Assembly (NCBI GenBank): GCA_021596325.1
Contig: JAKGDA010000006.1
Span: 1,240,001-1,304,000, forward strand
DNA length: 64,000 bases
Source of the DNA: Parafenestella ontariensis
Lineage: Eukaryota > Ascomycota > Dothideomycetes > Pleosporales > Cucurbitariaceae
Reading direction: 5' to 3'
How positions within the stretch are numbered: the stretch's first letter is position 1; every line of letters begins with the position of its first letter. This document shows, in pieces, positions 33,670 through 43,902 of this stretch. The position numbers and the translations under genes are program-made. The notes beneath the pieces were generated by a model. The model was given only the letters and a program-made list of their open reading frames with translations, was not told the DNA's origin and did no database searches.

Positions 33670-34839
33670 CTACCCCTTCTTACTCGCCTCATCCTTCTCT
33701 ACCGTCTTCCAATTCTTCGGATATCCCCGAGAAATCCTGTGATCCTCGCCATCCTTCTCGACCCTATCGAACAGTCCCTGTCGCCATCCACCATCACCAT
33801 CTTCTCTATAGCTGATTCTACTGCCAAAAGTCCAAGAAAGTAGTCCCTCGGCACGAGCTCCATCCGATGCATGGAGCACTCCGATAGCAATATCCAGAAA
33901 CTCGGGTCGATCGCCGGAGGCATAAAATATGCAAGCTGAGCACCTGCTGCAAAAGTAACGCTCAACACCGGGGGAAGAAACGTAGTAGGTGAGGGTTCCA
34001 ATGGAAGGGTCGTGTGCGTCTACCAACTTCTTCAAGTCTGTAGAGTGCTCTGGGAAGGGGTTGTTGTTGCTGCTGCTGAAGGATATGTGCTTCATCTCTG
34101 CGAACGTCCAGTTGAAGACGTCAATGCCGCTTTGGAGGCGACAGGAATCGCAACCACAGAAGTCCGCCATAAGCTTATGCGTTTCCGGATCAATATTGAA
34201 TGGTAGCTCTTCCTTTGTTTTGCCCGAGTAATCGCCTCGATGAAGAATGAAGTCGACGCCTTTGCACCGGCAGCGAATTGGAACTGCATCCTCCTTTTTC
34301 GCTTCGTATCCAGTTAATTCAGCGAGTGAGGGCCACAATTGAGGCAATTCTTCCGGCTCTTTAGCGTCACTTCCCAATTTGAAGCTTTTAATCTCTGCTG
34401 GGTCCGTATTAGGACTTCGTAGCCAGACGCTTGCGCCGCCATCAAGGGTGTCACCAACGAAGCTGTTGTCGACGAACTTGATCAGGTCATGATTGGCGTT
34501 GTTCAGGACGCCTGTAAAAATTCCAAGTGGTCGTGACGGATCTGGAGAAGTGGCCCAGAAAATGGGTGTAGAGCAAGTTGGACAGAAGAGCAGATCGACG
34601 TTACGGGTGAATTGATACCGCTTAAGCTTGGAAATATCGACGTCCGCTCGTGGCTCGGGCCAACGTATATCGCAGGTATAGAGAGCGCCTGTCAAGTAGC
34701 GGCAGGAGTCGCAATGGCAGGTGGATGCTGACAGAGGCAGCTTCGATTTGGGGACTTCTGTCGTGAACACATTTGCCTTGCAAAAGCAGTGAGCTGTGAG
34801 CTTGATCGTGTCCTCATTCGTTGATGCCATCTTAGACAA
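33670..34839 (-). CDS. Protein with two GFA-like (CENP-V/GFA) domains
   Basis: A single exon of 389 residues. Two copies of a GFA-type zinc fold are visible. Domain 1 (about 10-150) has HCFCKANVF, CHCDSCRYLTG and FCPTCSTPIFW. Domain 2 (about 190-350) has RCRCKGVDF, CGCDSCRLQSG and FCSRCSACIFY. Each therefore carries the CxC, CxCDSCR and CxxC ligand sets for two zinc ions. Members of this family are often called glutathione-dependent formaldehyde-activating enzymes, but most have no proven reaction, so I give only the fold. It is cytosolic by lack of a signal. The start may be 34839 (MSK) or nine bases on (MAS). Divergent neighbours are far away. Double-GFA proteins are common in fungi as far as I know. 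Confidence 0.88.
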   Translation of the reverse strand: MSKMASTNEDTIKLTAHCFCKANVFTTEVPKSKLPLSASTCHCDSCRYLTGALYTCDIRWPEPRADVDISKLKRYQFTRNVDLLFCPTCSTPIFWATSPDPSRPLGIFTGVLNNANHDLIKFVDNSFVGDTLDGGASVWLRSPNTDPAEIKSFKLGSDAKEPEELPQLWPSLAELTGYEAKKEDAVPIRCRCKGVDFILHRGDYSGKTKEELPFNIDPETHKLMADFCGCDSCRLQSGIDVFNWTFAEMKHISFSSSNNNPFPEHSTDLKKLVDAHDPSIGTLTYYVSSPGVERYFCSRCSACIFYASGDRPEFLDIAIGVLHASDGARAEGLLSWTFGSRISYREDGDGGWRQGLFDRVEKDGEDHRISRGYPKNWKTVEKDEASKKG

Positions 34840-35173
34840 AGTAGTATCTTTGTCAGTTGTAGATAAGGAATTAACAGACGTTCCGCGGGTTATGCTACAT
34901 TTATGGCGGTCAATGTGGTACAGGCGATTGGTCAGCTATCGCGGGGTCGCGTCTCGTATTCGAACAAGGTAAGGAACACGAAACAACGTGACCGCGCCCT
35001 TCATGTATGTTACGTCATCTGACAAATCGGGAATGCAGTCATGGTCTACGCGATAGTCCTCAAAGTGTATTGCGATCTTCGCAGTATCCGCCATATTGAT
35101 CATAGAACAGCATTGAGGGAGGCGCTTTGTGGACCTTTGCTTATACTGTATTTGTAATGTTAAAGCCTCATTT
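34840..35173. other. Gap upstream of the GFA gene
   Basis: Should hold its promoter and the terminator of the next minus-strand gene. No other feature is seen. Confidence 0.6.
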
Positions 35174-36109
35174 TCATATCTTGATAACCCGCATTACATC
35201 AAACAAGCCCGCCTTCTGCTTCTCCGACATCCCATCTTTTAACAGACCTGTTACATGCTCGCCCTCGCGCCCTCGTTGGTTACTCACTAGTGTCGTGTTC
35301 CCCTTCTTGGATTCGTATGTCCGCCCTGTTGCACCCGAAATCCATGTCTTCACACCATTGACATGCGGATTGTCCAACAAGTTTGTCCCATATGCTGAAG
35401 CCCATGGGGCATCTACTTGCCAGGGATCCAAGCACTCTCGCAAATCCGGCGCAAAAGAAGTCACTACGACAAGCTGCGTGTCTGTTTTGGGAGTTGCCGG
35501 CCCTGCTGGTGGAGCTGGGAGAGTAGCGCCAGCAGTAGGTGGCTTTGGCGATGGGTGAGGATTGTTTACTTCGTCGACGAGCCACTTGAAGTCCCTCTTG
35601 TGTTCGGAGTTGTGCTTTTCGATACTCCAGTTCTGAATACCCTCTTTCTCATCAAACTCCGGTATCTTCTTCAGCACGGCCGCTGCATCAGCCTCAGGGA
35701 TCTTGCTCCACATCGTGCACCCCAGCAATACGACGTTTGTCCCAGGAACCTCTGATCGTGTCTCATATAAGACTTCTAGCCTGCCTTTCGTGGCTGGTTC
35801 TTTTTCCATCTTATGCGCTAGCTGCAGGCCATCCATCCAACCTAGACCGTGAAATTCAAGTGGACCGAGCACGAGAAAGACCTTCTCGTGCAGGTTGCAG
35901 CGCCGGATGAGGAAAGAAAGATATTGTTCGTAGTCGATTAGGCGGCCAATGTTTCCCGCGAGGATCAGAAACGGTGCTGCGACGGGGATATGAAATGTGA
36001 GATATTGCGATTCGTAGTCGAGATGAAGGTCAGAGAGTACTTGGAAGCATGTCTTGGGTCCTGAGAAGAGGCCTGATAGCCGTTTCGATGTGGTAGACAG
36101 GAGGTCCAT
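35174..36109 (-). CDS. Calcineurin-like phosphoesterase, degenerate active site
   Basis: A single exon of 311 residues. The fold signature is clear: FQVLSDLHLD near residue 22, then the blocks that should carry metal ligands. In active enzymes these read GD-x-G, GNHE, GHxxP or HHAP, and GHTH. Here they are LAGNIG (Asp to Asn), LGPLEFHG (Asn and His lost), VVTSFAPDL (both His lost) and SGATGRTYE (both His lost). The conserved LVSNQRG end is kept. The protein is therefore most likely a pseudo-enzyme that retains the fold. Active relatives hydrolyse phosphoesters with a two-metal centre. A proline-rich loop (PSPKPPTAGATLPAPPAG) sits in the middle. The frame is intact, which suggests selection for a non-catalytic role. 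Confidence 0.8.
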   Translation of the reverse strand: MDLLSTTSKRLSGLFSGPKTCFQVLSDLHLDYESQYLTFHIPVAAPFLILAGNIGRLIDYEQYLSFLIRRCNLHEKVFLVLGPLEFHGLGWMDGLQLAHKMEKEPATKGRLEVLYETRSEVPGTNVVLLGCTMWSKIPEADAAAVLKKIPEFDEKEGIQNWSIEKHNSEHKRDFKWLVDEVNNPHPSPKPPTAGATLPAPPAGPATPKTDTQLVVVTSFAPDLRECLDPWQVDAPWASAYGTNLLDNPHVNGVKTWISGATGRTYESKKGNTTLVSNQRGREGEHVTGLLKDGMSEKQKAGLFDVMRVIKI

Positions 36110-38755
36110 TTTGTTATATCATGTGATTTGCCAATTTCGGGCTTATTGTTTCTTCCTAGGAAAGGGCAAGGGGGCTGTGAATCGTGGCGCAAATTCGCAA
36201 TATAACCACGCACATGCACGAAGAAGCGAAAGGGTATATGGGTATCGAGCGACGAAAAAGAAATAGATGAAATAAATAAGTGTACAGTCGAGATAAAGGA
36301 AGGACAATTAGTAGCGAGGGGGGCCCTTAAAGAGACGTGCGAGCTGAGCCAGCCTGCGACAAAACCCTCCGACGCTGCAGGATCGCGGCTAAGCTGAAGG
36401 TCCCCGCCCGTCATCCTCATCTTCGCAACTTACAGCCTCAGCACGGCCGCAGGTGCATGAACACGCCTAAAAGCGGTCGATTGAGAATCACGGTTGTCTG
36501 TAATTGGGCGTGAAGGCCTTCCTGCGCAGCCGTGTGCTCTTAGGAAGGGTGGCTGTGGAGTGGGGTGGCTGCCACCGAGGGGATGGATTTAGATCTGGTC
36601 TAACTGAGTTTGGATGACACGCATGATGTCAGCTGTTTTCTTCCGTCCCAAAATCCCAACCATGACTCGACTGCTCCAACACTCGTTTGGTATATATTAC
36701 ACATGTCCTTAGTGCTTTACTCTGCTCCTGTTGGATCTCTTGACGTTACGGAGTCAAGGTCAGCGCGCATCTAAGAGACCGATGGCGCATCAGCCATAAA
36801 AATGACCACGATAACGACCTCCCCTTCTACTTTTCTCACCGCAAACATAAGCCGACTCTCTTCTAAAGAACGCAGAATTAATCGTGCAGCTTGGTGTAAC
36901 CATTCACACTGCCCTGTTCCACGGAAATATACAGTCGAATGACGCGCCTGTTATCTTGCCATTACTGCTAGATGGCCTAAGTTGATGGCCACCAGTCAAA
37001 CGTGCAAAGATACTAGGTAATACGTAAAGGTTTGCGAGTCAATTCTTACAACGCTTCGTAGTACACAGTGTGCCGAAGGTACAAACACCTCCTTCAGTCG
37101 CTGGCCCCGTCCATCAATTCGGCAGTCCCACTCTTTCGCATGACTTTGAACATATGTCTCTGGAGACTTGAAGGACAGCGCTCTTACAAGTAGTTATGAT
37201 AAACCTTCGAAATATGCAACGCTCACACTGTCATCCCTCGGGCTATCCAAGCGCCACTCGATGCATAGATCTGCCCATCTGCTCGGTCTCGAATCCGGGC
37301 TCTGCACTTCAACTGCATACCGGCATGTCACCAGCCACCACCTTCCTCTACCGGCATCTCCGGATACACTTTCACTCAGGTAGAAATTGCGCAGATAGAT
37401 GATACTGTGGTGCTCTTATCCCGAGGCTAAGCATCTACCTCCGGAATGTCAATTTAGGAACAGCATAGCGTAGGTATTATTCGAGGTCAAAGGGAGGTTC
37501 CTTTAGGGTGATTGGCCTATGGAACCTGCGAGGAGGATTGCCCGTCCGATTTGGTGGAACGCTATATCTTATCCGGCTAAATGTTTATCGAGTTGCAGCT
37601 TGCCCCCACATGCAGCTTACTGCCACAGCGAATTTTTCTGTCTTCTAATAACGCATGTTGACTACTTTGTCTATACTCTAAATGTGATCATCGCTCGACG
37701 CTTTTCAAATCTTCTCTTCCAGGTATCGGCTCACGATGGACACCAGCCGTGCACGTGCCCAGGAACAAGCTCTAGGCTGGATCTACAAGGATCTCGGTCG
37801 TCCATGAGGCTGAACTAGCAATATATTCTGATTACACCATCGGTGGTTCGATATTGCCTTCGGCGATCTTTCGACCTCGAACCTGGAATACGAAAGCCAT
37901 GACGATCTAAGAATAGCCACCAAACCCAAGAACAAAGACCAGGTACGAGGTCCATATATTAACTGCATCTCGACATCGGAACGGCCCTTTTGGCCGCCTT
38001 GAAGGATTGTTGTGCTGTCGTAGTGCTGAGCTTAGCTGGAGAAGAAACTTGGAGGAAAGAATTTTGCAATGCCACGAAACCTTCTTACGCCAGCGACCTC
38101 ATGGGTGATCACAGTTCTTCTATGCCCCAAGGCCATCCATTATGGATTAAATAACGTGATTGCCATCAAATCTGCGCATGTCACTTGCCTATGTTGTGCG
38201 ACTTTCCAGAAGGGGCACTGTTCTGCAAGTGCAATATACTCTGAGTATCACAGTACCGTTTCAATCCAAGTCGCGCCTCTCGTATTCAGCAGCCCAGCAC
38301 CCAGGCTCGCTGTAGTCATCCCTCTACTCAGTTGGACGAATCGTTATCTCTACATTCCTGACCTTGGCTGTCAGCTCGTATCAGCCTCTGGAACTCAAGC
38401 GAGCGACTTGTCCCTCTAACACCGCCTTTTGCCATTAAGTGAACGGAACGCCGGCTAGACGCGTTGATTCGGTCACTTGAAAGCGATGGTTTGTTTCTAG
38501 AACCCATGTGCGGCCTCGAGAGGCTCCCGTATTCATCTATCTGGTAGCAATGAGGTCGGGAGATAGCGAAGTACGCCCGAATACCAATCTATTGTACTTC
38601 GTGAGTACATTCTAGGCTTCGAACTCTACTCCGCAATCAGCAACCTACCAGTCCATCAGTGTATAAGATGTCCTGCTATTCGCAGCTTCTCCAAGTTCAC
38701 TTCGCAGTCATCCCATCTCTCGCTTTTTTATTCGCTTCTACTCTCGTTAGCTAGG
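36110..38755. other. 2.6-kb stretch without a supported gene
   Basis: Open frames at 37168-37383, 37519-37818 and 38069-38419 show no domain, no homologue in the window and poor composition. The last 100 bp are the promoter and leader of the peroxidase gene (pyrimidine-rich). Confidence 0.55.
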
Positions 38756-40062
38756 ATGAAGACTCTCTCCTACCTCAGCTACGCCCTCTTAGCATGTATC
38801 CCCCTCTCTGATGCTCACCCAGGCATGGGTGAGCAAATGGTCGAGATGCGTCGCGCAGCCAACAAAATGAAACGACAAGCGTCAAAAGAGCTCATTGGCG
38901 ACCTGAAGACGCTTGCAGACTCGAAGCTCACCTCTATCGGCAAGGACATCAAGGCCATCCTCCTTGACCAGAAGAATGCCGAGTCAACAACCATCGACAG
39001 CTCCATCCCTGTCGGTGCGATCGGCAGTGCAGCCTGCAAAGCCGACCTCTGCTGTCATTGGAAGTGGCTCGCGTACGAAATGACAGCCAAGTTCAACGGT
39101 TCATCAGGTCGCTGTTCGAAGTTCGCGCGTCAGGCTGTGCGTTTGGGCTTCCATGATGCTGGTGTTTGGTCAAAAGACAGTGGCTATGGTGGGGCGGATG
39201 GAAGTATACTTCTTAGCAATGAGATGTCTCGCGCAGACAACAATGGACTCTCTGCTATTGCCGATCAGACCAATAAGTGGTACACCAAGTACAACCAGTA
39301 CGGCCTGAGCATGGCCGATATCATCCAATTTGGCGCCAACGTTGCCACCGTAAGTTTAGCAGCTTGGCCATGTTGAAGAACAGTAAGACTAACTTTATAG
39401 GTTGTATGCCCACTTGGTCCCCGCATTCGGTCATTCGTCGGCCGCAAAGACAACACCAAAGCTGGACCTACCGGTCTTCTACCTGGAGAAAAGGACTCCG
39501 CAGACGTTCTAATCAAGCTGTTTCAAGCAAAGACCATCGATGCCCATGATCTTGTCGCGCTCGTCGGTGCCCACACAACATCGCAGCAACACTTTGTCAA
39601 CACGGGCCGAGACGGCGACCCACAAGATACGACACCCGGTATCTGGGACGTTGCTTTCTACCCACAGACAACCAACAACCCTCCAGTCCGCGTTCTGAAG
39701 TTCCAGAGCGACATCAATCTGAGCAAGGACTCGAGGACCAGTGGCGAGTGGGCCGAGTTTAGCGACCGGAACGCTGGACAGAATCATTGGAATGAGGTAT
39801 GTCCTTGCCCTTTACAACCAAGAATAAGCATTATAGCTGACAGAAGTAGGACTACGCAAAAGCATATACCCGCCTCTCCCTCCTCGGTGTCAACAACATC
39901 AATGACCTGAAAGAGTGCACGCAAGTCCTGCCAGCACGACGCCCCTCATTCACCAGCGAGGATCAAGTAGTGTTGGACAGGTGGCTAAACGGTGAATTCA
40001 ACCAACTGAACAACATGGTGGACGACGCGATCCAACTAACAGGTGTTGTGTCGGGGTCTTGA
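38756..40062 (+). CDS. Secreted class II-type haem peroxidase (AA2-like)
   Basis: Exons 38756-39349, 39401-39796 and 39850-40062 give 400 residues. The start MKTLSYLSYALLACIPLSDA is a signal peptide. The distal haem pocket RLGFHDAG (Arg129, His133) is followed by the calcium-site motif GYGGADGSIL. The proximal His lies in LVALVGAHTTS (His256). An unusual N-terminal stretch of about 60 residues rich in Lys/Ala precedes the first Cys pair. The enzyme class uses H2O2 to oxidise phenols or lignin-like substrates outside the cell (family knowledge). I cannot tell Mn- or Trp-type activity without a structure-based alignment. Ascomycete members are often linked to growth on plant material. Both introns are short with good splice signals. 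Confidence 0.9.
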
Positions 40063-40421
40063 AAGTAACAGAATATGTGTCGGGGGAAAATACCAGGAGG
40101 CAATTTGTTTTAGAACAAGTAATTCATCGTGTTGGTTTCAGTCAGTGTTGCTTTCTCTGCTTCCCGGGGGGTTTCACTTCTACTTACCTTCACCACACTG
40201 TCACCAGGCAGTCACTTCGCCAAGCACCCAGCTACGTAAGGTGCTGCACAACACCTTTTTCTCTCCACGCTCACAACACGCTCAACTAGACTTACCGCAT
40301 ACAACACCTCTCAACATAAAACAAGCACACGCAATAACTAACCCAGCTATCCTTTAAGGTACTTTTATCCTCCACCCCCCTTCCCCCTCCCCCCAGCTAA
40401 CTCTCTCCCTCCCCAGCACCA
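40063..40421. other. Gap with C-rich leader
   Basis: The end (40370-40420) is very C-rich and is probably the leader of the small gene at 40422. Confidence 0.5.
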
Positions 40422-40682
40422 ATGCCTTCTACCACCACCCCTACCACCAACTCACTCCAACTCCTCGCCCAATGGCTCGACTTAATCCTTGCCAAATTCG
40501 CCCAAGCACCCGCTTCCACCCCCGAGTCTCTAGACCGCTACCGGTGCCACGTGTGCGAGAAGCAGAACGCTGATTTCCGCATCAGCTTTGCGAGGGGCGA
40601 GAAGTGTCCGGTGTGTGAGCATGAGGGGTGTTCGTGGTGTAGGAAGTATCGGCGGGTGACGAATAGGGTGTTGGGGGGTTGA
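40422..40682 (+). CDS. Small zinc-ribbon-like protein (86 aa)
   Basis: A single exon of 86 residues starting MPSTTTPTTNSLQLL. The C-terminal half carries three CxxC-type pairs: CHVC, CPVC and CSWC (within RCHVCEKQNADF and EKCPVCEHEGCSWC). This fits a small zinc-binding fold. There is no signal peptide. The G-rich DNA after the stop supports the end of coding here. No family is recognised; it could be a DNA- or protein-binding adaptor. Its small size makes the call less sure. Confidence 0.55.
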   Translation: MPSTTTPTTNSLQLLAQWLDLILAKFAQAPASTPESLDRYRCHVCEKQNADFRISFARGEKCPVCEHEGCSWCRKYRRVTNRVLGG

Positions 40683-41306
40683 GGGGAGGGAAGGATATAG
40701 GGTTGTTTGGGTGGGTAAGAGGAGGGAGATAGGGAGGGCGGGAGGGTGTTAAGGGGTTTTCGGAGCAGGGGAGATAAGTGTGGAGTGGTGGAGGGTAGAC
40801 AGGGTGGCGTATGGGGTGTTTGAATGGAGTTTTTGTGAAGGGGTTGATGGGGTGTGATACTTCGACATCGTTATAAGACGGTTGGAGTGACTGAGATGGG
40901 ACGAAGAAGCATCTAAGGAGTAAGACTTCTCGAGTACTCGATCTCGTAGTACATCAGAGACTTCGGGCATACGAAGTCTATCTAAACTTAGTCTATCATG
41001 CACGGGGTTGGTGAGATGAACACGTAGGTTGGAGTCTAGTATGACTTAGCTAACGGACTTGTTCAACATAGGGATATTCTCGACCTCACCTCAGAGTGCG
41101 ACATACTCAAGTACCATCATTGTGCTCAGCAAGGTGAAATACCAAACACGCAGTCAACCGATGACTCCATTCGAGGGCCGCGCCACTTTCACTCACGTTC
41201 ACCTCGATTCAGCAATGACCGAGCCCCACCTTACGTCGACGCCCAGAATATCCAATGCTAACCTACTCAACCTCACACGCGACAACGCCTCAACAGCCCG
41301 AGAACA
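40683..41306. other. Intergenic
   Basis: G-rich 3' flank of the small gene and the promoter of the kinase-fold gene. An open frame runs through the last part (from 41059) in another frame and is not convincing. Confidence 0.55.
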
Positions 41307-42713
41307 ATGGACTCCCGCTCACCCACTCTCTCGCTTGGCCCTCCTGACGACATCGCGCTTGCGCCTAAACCCCCCGGCCACCTCTTCCGCATCGTCAAGC
41401 GCCTTTCCTCACCCACAAACCCCAATAGCGCGGTCTACCTCTGCCTTCCCCGCGAGCTCCCACCGCCATTCGTCGCCGAAACAAGCACAGACTATGAGTT
41501 CCAGTCCGGCGTCGCAAAGGAACATGCCGCGTTCAAACAACTGCGTGACGCGCGCATGCATCAGCAGATGTGGCTGCTGGAGTACCCGCGGGTCTCAGAC
41601 GCACTGTTCCACATGATGAACTACAACGGCGTGAGCGAGCTGGGGCAGAAAGGTCTTGCGTTGCTGCCGCAGCTTGTGGTTGTCAAGACAGCCGGAGAGC
41701 AAGAGAGGATCAGGAATGAGGGCCAGGTCATTGAGTTTCTGCATCGCGGGCGCGAGTACAGTACGCTGCACGTTGGGTCGAGCATCGTCAAGAGCCAGAT
41801 AACGGCAGAGCCTGGCTCATCGTGGCTGTGTCTGCGCCCTATCTTTGGTCCCACGCTGGCGCAGTTCGGCGAAGCGAGTATGGCGGGTGGACGATGTGGT
41901 ATTCCGAGCTGGTTCGTCGCGCACGTCTTCTTGGGGTTGGTTGATGCGGTTGAGTTTTTGCATAAAGACGGCATTGTACACAACAAGATCGACGCGTCTA
42001 ATGTCATGTTGAGCTTGTATCCGTCGTACATGCATCATCGGTACCGCGGGTATCCTGACGTCCAAATCATCGACTTTTCCCGTTCTACGTCGATCGCTGA
42101 GTTGGATCCGGAGAGGGATACCAGAGGGATTCTCGGGGTCGTCCATCAGGTCATCACCAAGTGGAGTGACGTGGCGCCTTTCCTCTCTGCTCAGGCGGCT
42201 GGGAAAGGCTGTGACGATGCCATGGTGCTGTTGTTAAGAGATCTGCAGGATGTCCTGGGAGATGATGGGGCATTCGGGTTGGAGGACGTCAAGCAGCAGT
42301 TTGCCAATCGAGTTGAAACGATAAGAAATACAGGACCGGAGACGATTCCGAGGGACTTGATGAAGATCCTGCACTCTGACTTGGCGATGGAGGAAGAACT
42401 GGAGTTTGCGCTGCGGAAACCCACGGTGATGAAGTTCAAGGATAAGCGGGAAGAGTGGAGGAGAATTGTGGAGGATGTGCCGGTGGTGATGGGCAGTGGA
42501 GGGCATGCGGGGATGAAAGGAAAGAGGATCATGGTGATGAGATTCACGAGGAGAAAGGCAGGCTTCTTGAGTATCATAGGAGAAGGTGACTTTGAGGAAA
42601 TAGAGGACGTAGAGATGAAGGACTATGAGAGGGGCGATATAGAGATGGAAGTTGACAATATCAAAGCCGAGTCGAGCGACGGACCATATCGCTCGCTGTT
42701 TGGGGGCATGTGA
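41307..42713 (+). CDS. Protein-kinase-fold protein lacking the catalytic Asp
   Basis: A single exon of 468 residues. The C-lobe of a kinase fold can be followed: LVDAVEFLHKDGIVHNKIDA with N232, then VQIIDFSRS. In an active kinase the first would read HRDLKxxN and the second DFG. Here the catalytic loop is H225-N-K-I-D-A-S-N, so the catalytic Asp position is Lys and the Lys position is Asp, and DFG is DFS (256-258). A clear glycine-rich loop is not visible; the N-lobe has QLVVVKTAGEQERIRNEGQ, with a possible VVK lysine and a Glu helix. It may be a pseudokinase or a divergent atypical kinase. The C-terminal tail is acidic. Fungal genomes hold many such proteins of unknown role. The neighbour EMC4 is convergent. 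Confidence 0.7.
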   Translation: MDSRSPTLSLGPPDDIALAPKPPGHLFRIVKRLSSPTNPNSAVYLCLPRELPPPFVAETSTDYEFQSGVAKEHAAFKQLRDARMHQQMWLLEYPRVSDALFHMMNYNGVSELGQKGLALLPQLVVVKTAGEQERIRNEGQVIEFLHRGREYSTLHVGSSIVKSQITAEPGSSWLCLRPIFGPTLAQFGEASMAGGRCGIPSWFVAHVFLGLVDAVEFLHKDGIVHNKIDASNVMLSLYPSYMHHRYRGYPDVQIIDFSRSTSIAELDPERDTRGILGVVHQVITKWSDVAPFLSAQAAGKGCDDAMVLLLRDLQDVLGDDGAFGLEDVKQQFANRVETIRNTGPETIPRDLMKILHSDLAMEEELEFALRKPTVMKFKDKREEWRRIVEDVPVVMGSGGHAGMKGKRIMVMRFTRRKAGFLSIIGEGDFEEIEDVEMKDYERGDIEMEVDNIKAESSDGPYRSLFGGM

Positions 42714-42850
42714 GGGTAAGGGCGAGAAGGGAAATCATAAAGGAGATAAGAACACGGCGACAGGAGTAGAACAGGAAGCTTTATTCCAGCTTCAGTGGGT
42801 ATAGCGTTGCGACGATGTCGCTCATTATTTTTCTCCTCCAAACCATTCAT

Positions 42851-43457
42851 TTACAACCACTCCTTCGGCACCGCTCTTTCTGACCACGTCCTCTCGCTCT
42901 CCCATGCCAGCCAATCTGACCTCGTTGTCGGTAGCAGTCCCATGCCGTTCACCTTCCAGATACCCAGAGCCAACATCAGCATGTTGCACAGAATGTATAC
43001 AATCTTAACGCCGAGTAGCCGACCTGACGTTCCGGGCGTCTCGTACGGAGCGAATGTGCGTTGCAGGCCCAGTACGGCCATGACGGGGGTCTTGAAGAGC
43101 GTGAAGACCATGAAGATGGAGAAGATCTGGAGCGTGTTGCCCGTCATGTACATTCCTAAGTAAGAGTCAGCGGTGGGTCATGGCTTCCGGAATAAGGTAT
43201 GACGCACCAAACGCGTTCATAGGCAGCTGCTTCGCCGGCGCGATGGCGACTTCCCACGCTTTCTTCATCTTGAGTGTGTCCATCTCCTCCGACGTTGGCG
43301 CCTTCCGTGCTGTCTTGGATGACTGTGCGCGCTCCTTCCGTGTTAGGGACGCGGTGTAGCCTGGCGGGTCGGGTAGGGACGCATTTTTGGGTTTCGATGA
43401 GGGCGTGGAGTTGAGGTCGAGCACCCATTGCGGGGGCGGCGGGGGAACCTGCGACAT
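42851..43457 (-). CDS. EMC4: ER membrane protein complex subunit 4
   Basis: Exons 43457-43208 and 43155-42851 give 184 residues, the usual length of EMC4. The N-terminus is a proline-rich cytosolic segment (MSQVPPPPPQWVLDL), then KMKKAWEVAIAPAKQLPMNAFG, the family hallmark before the first membrane segment. MYMTGNTLQIFSIFMVFTL and VKIVYILCNMLMLALGIWKV are the membrane parts, and the C-terminal end is hydrophilic. EMC inserts tail-anchored and multipass proteins into the ER membrane; EMC4 is a core subunit at the membrane face (family knowledge). The gene is divergent from beta-adaptin, with 445 bp between start codons. Confidence 0.93.
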
Positions 43458-43902
43458 GTCTATGCGCTTATGATAGCAGTTTATAGAGTCGGGTGGTGTC
43501 TAAAGGCGTGAGATCGCTACAATTGCAGGTCGTACGCTATGATGCTGGTGATGGGTCGTCGTCGTGAGAGCATCAATAACCTGGGACGGTCCACATAATC
43601 GGCGGCCTTGGCGGATGCACGTACCTCTCCGCATCGACCTCCGTCAGACGTTCCAAAAGTTCCCGGTTGCCATCACTGTCCTCCAATTCACCAGTCACGC
43701 CGTCTTGACGTCTTCCAGTCCTCTTTCGATATGCGCCACACGACATAGAGCGGATAGACGAGGAACCCGTCCAATCGAACCCCGCACACTTCCCCCAGCA
43801 GGGAGGGGCGCTAAGTTGGGAGGGGACGTTATCTTGGTTGTGCTACGCAGGCACATGCATTGAGGGACAGCTCCGCTGCCACACTGAGACAGCTTGCCCA
43901 GC
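43458..43902. other. Divergent promoter region EMC4 / beta-adaptin
   Basis: No extra gene. It is pyrimidine-rich on the plus strand before the adaptin start. Confidence 0.6.

Noticed and set aside
38069..38419. A 116-codon plus-strand frame upstream of the peroxidase
   Set aside because: No recognisable family and no support from splice sites; probably chance in the promoter region.
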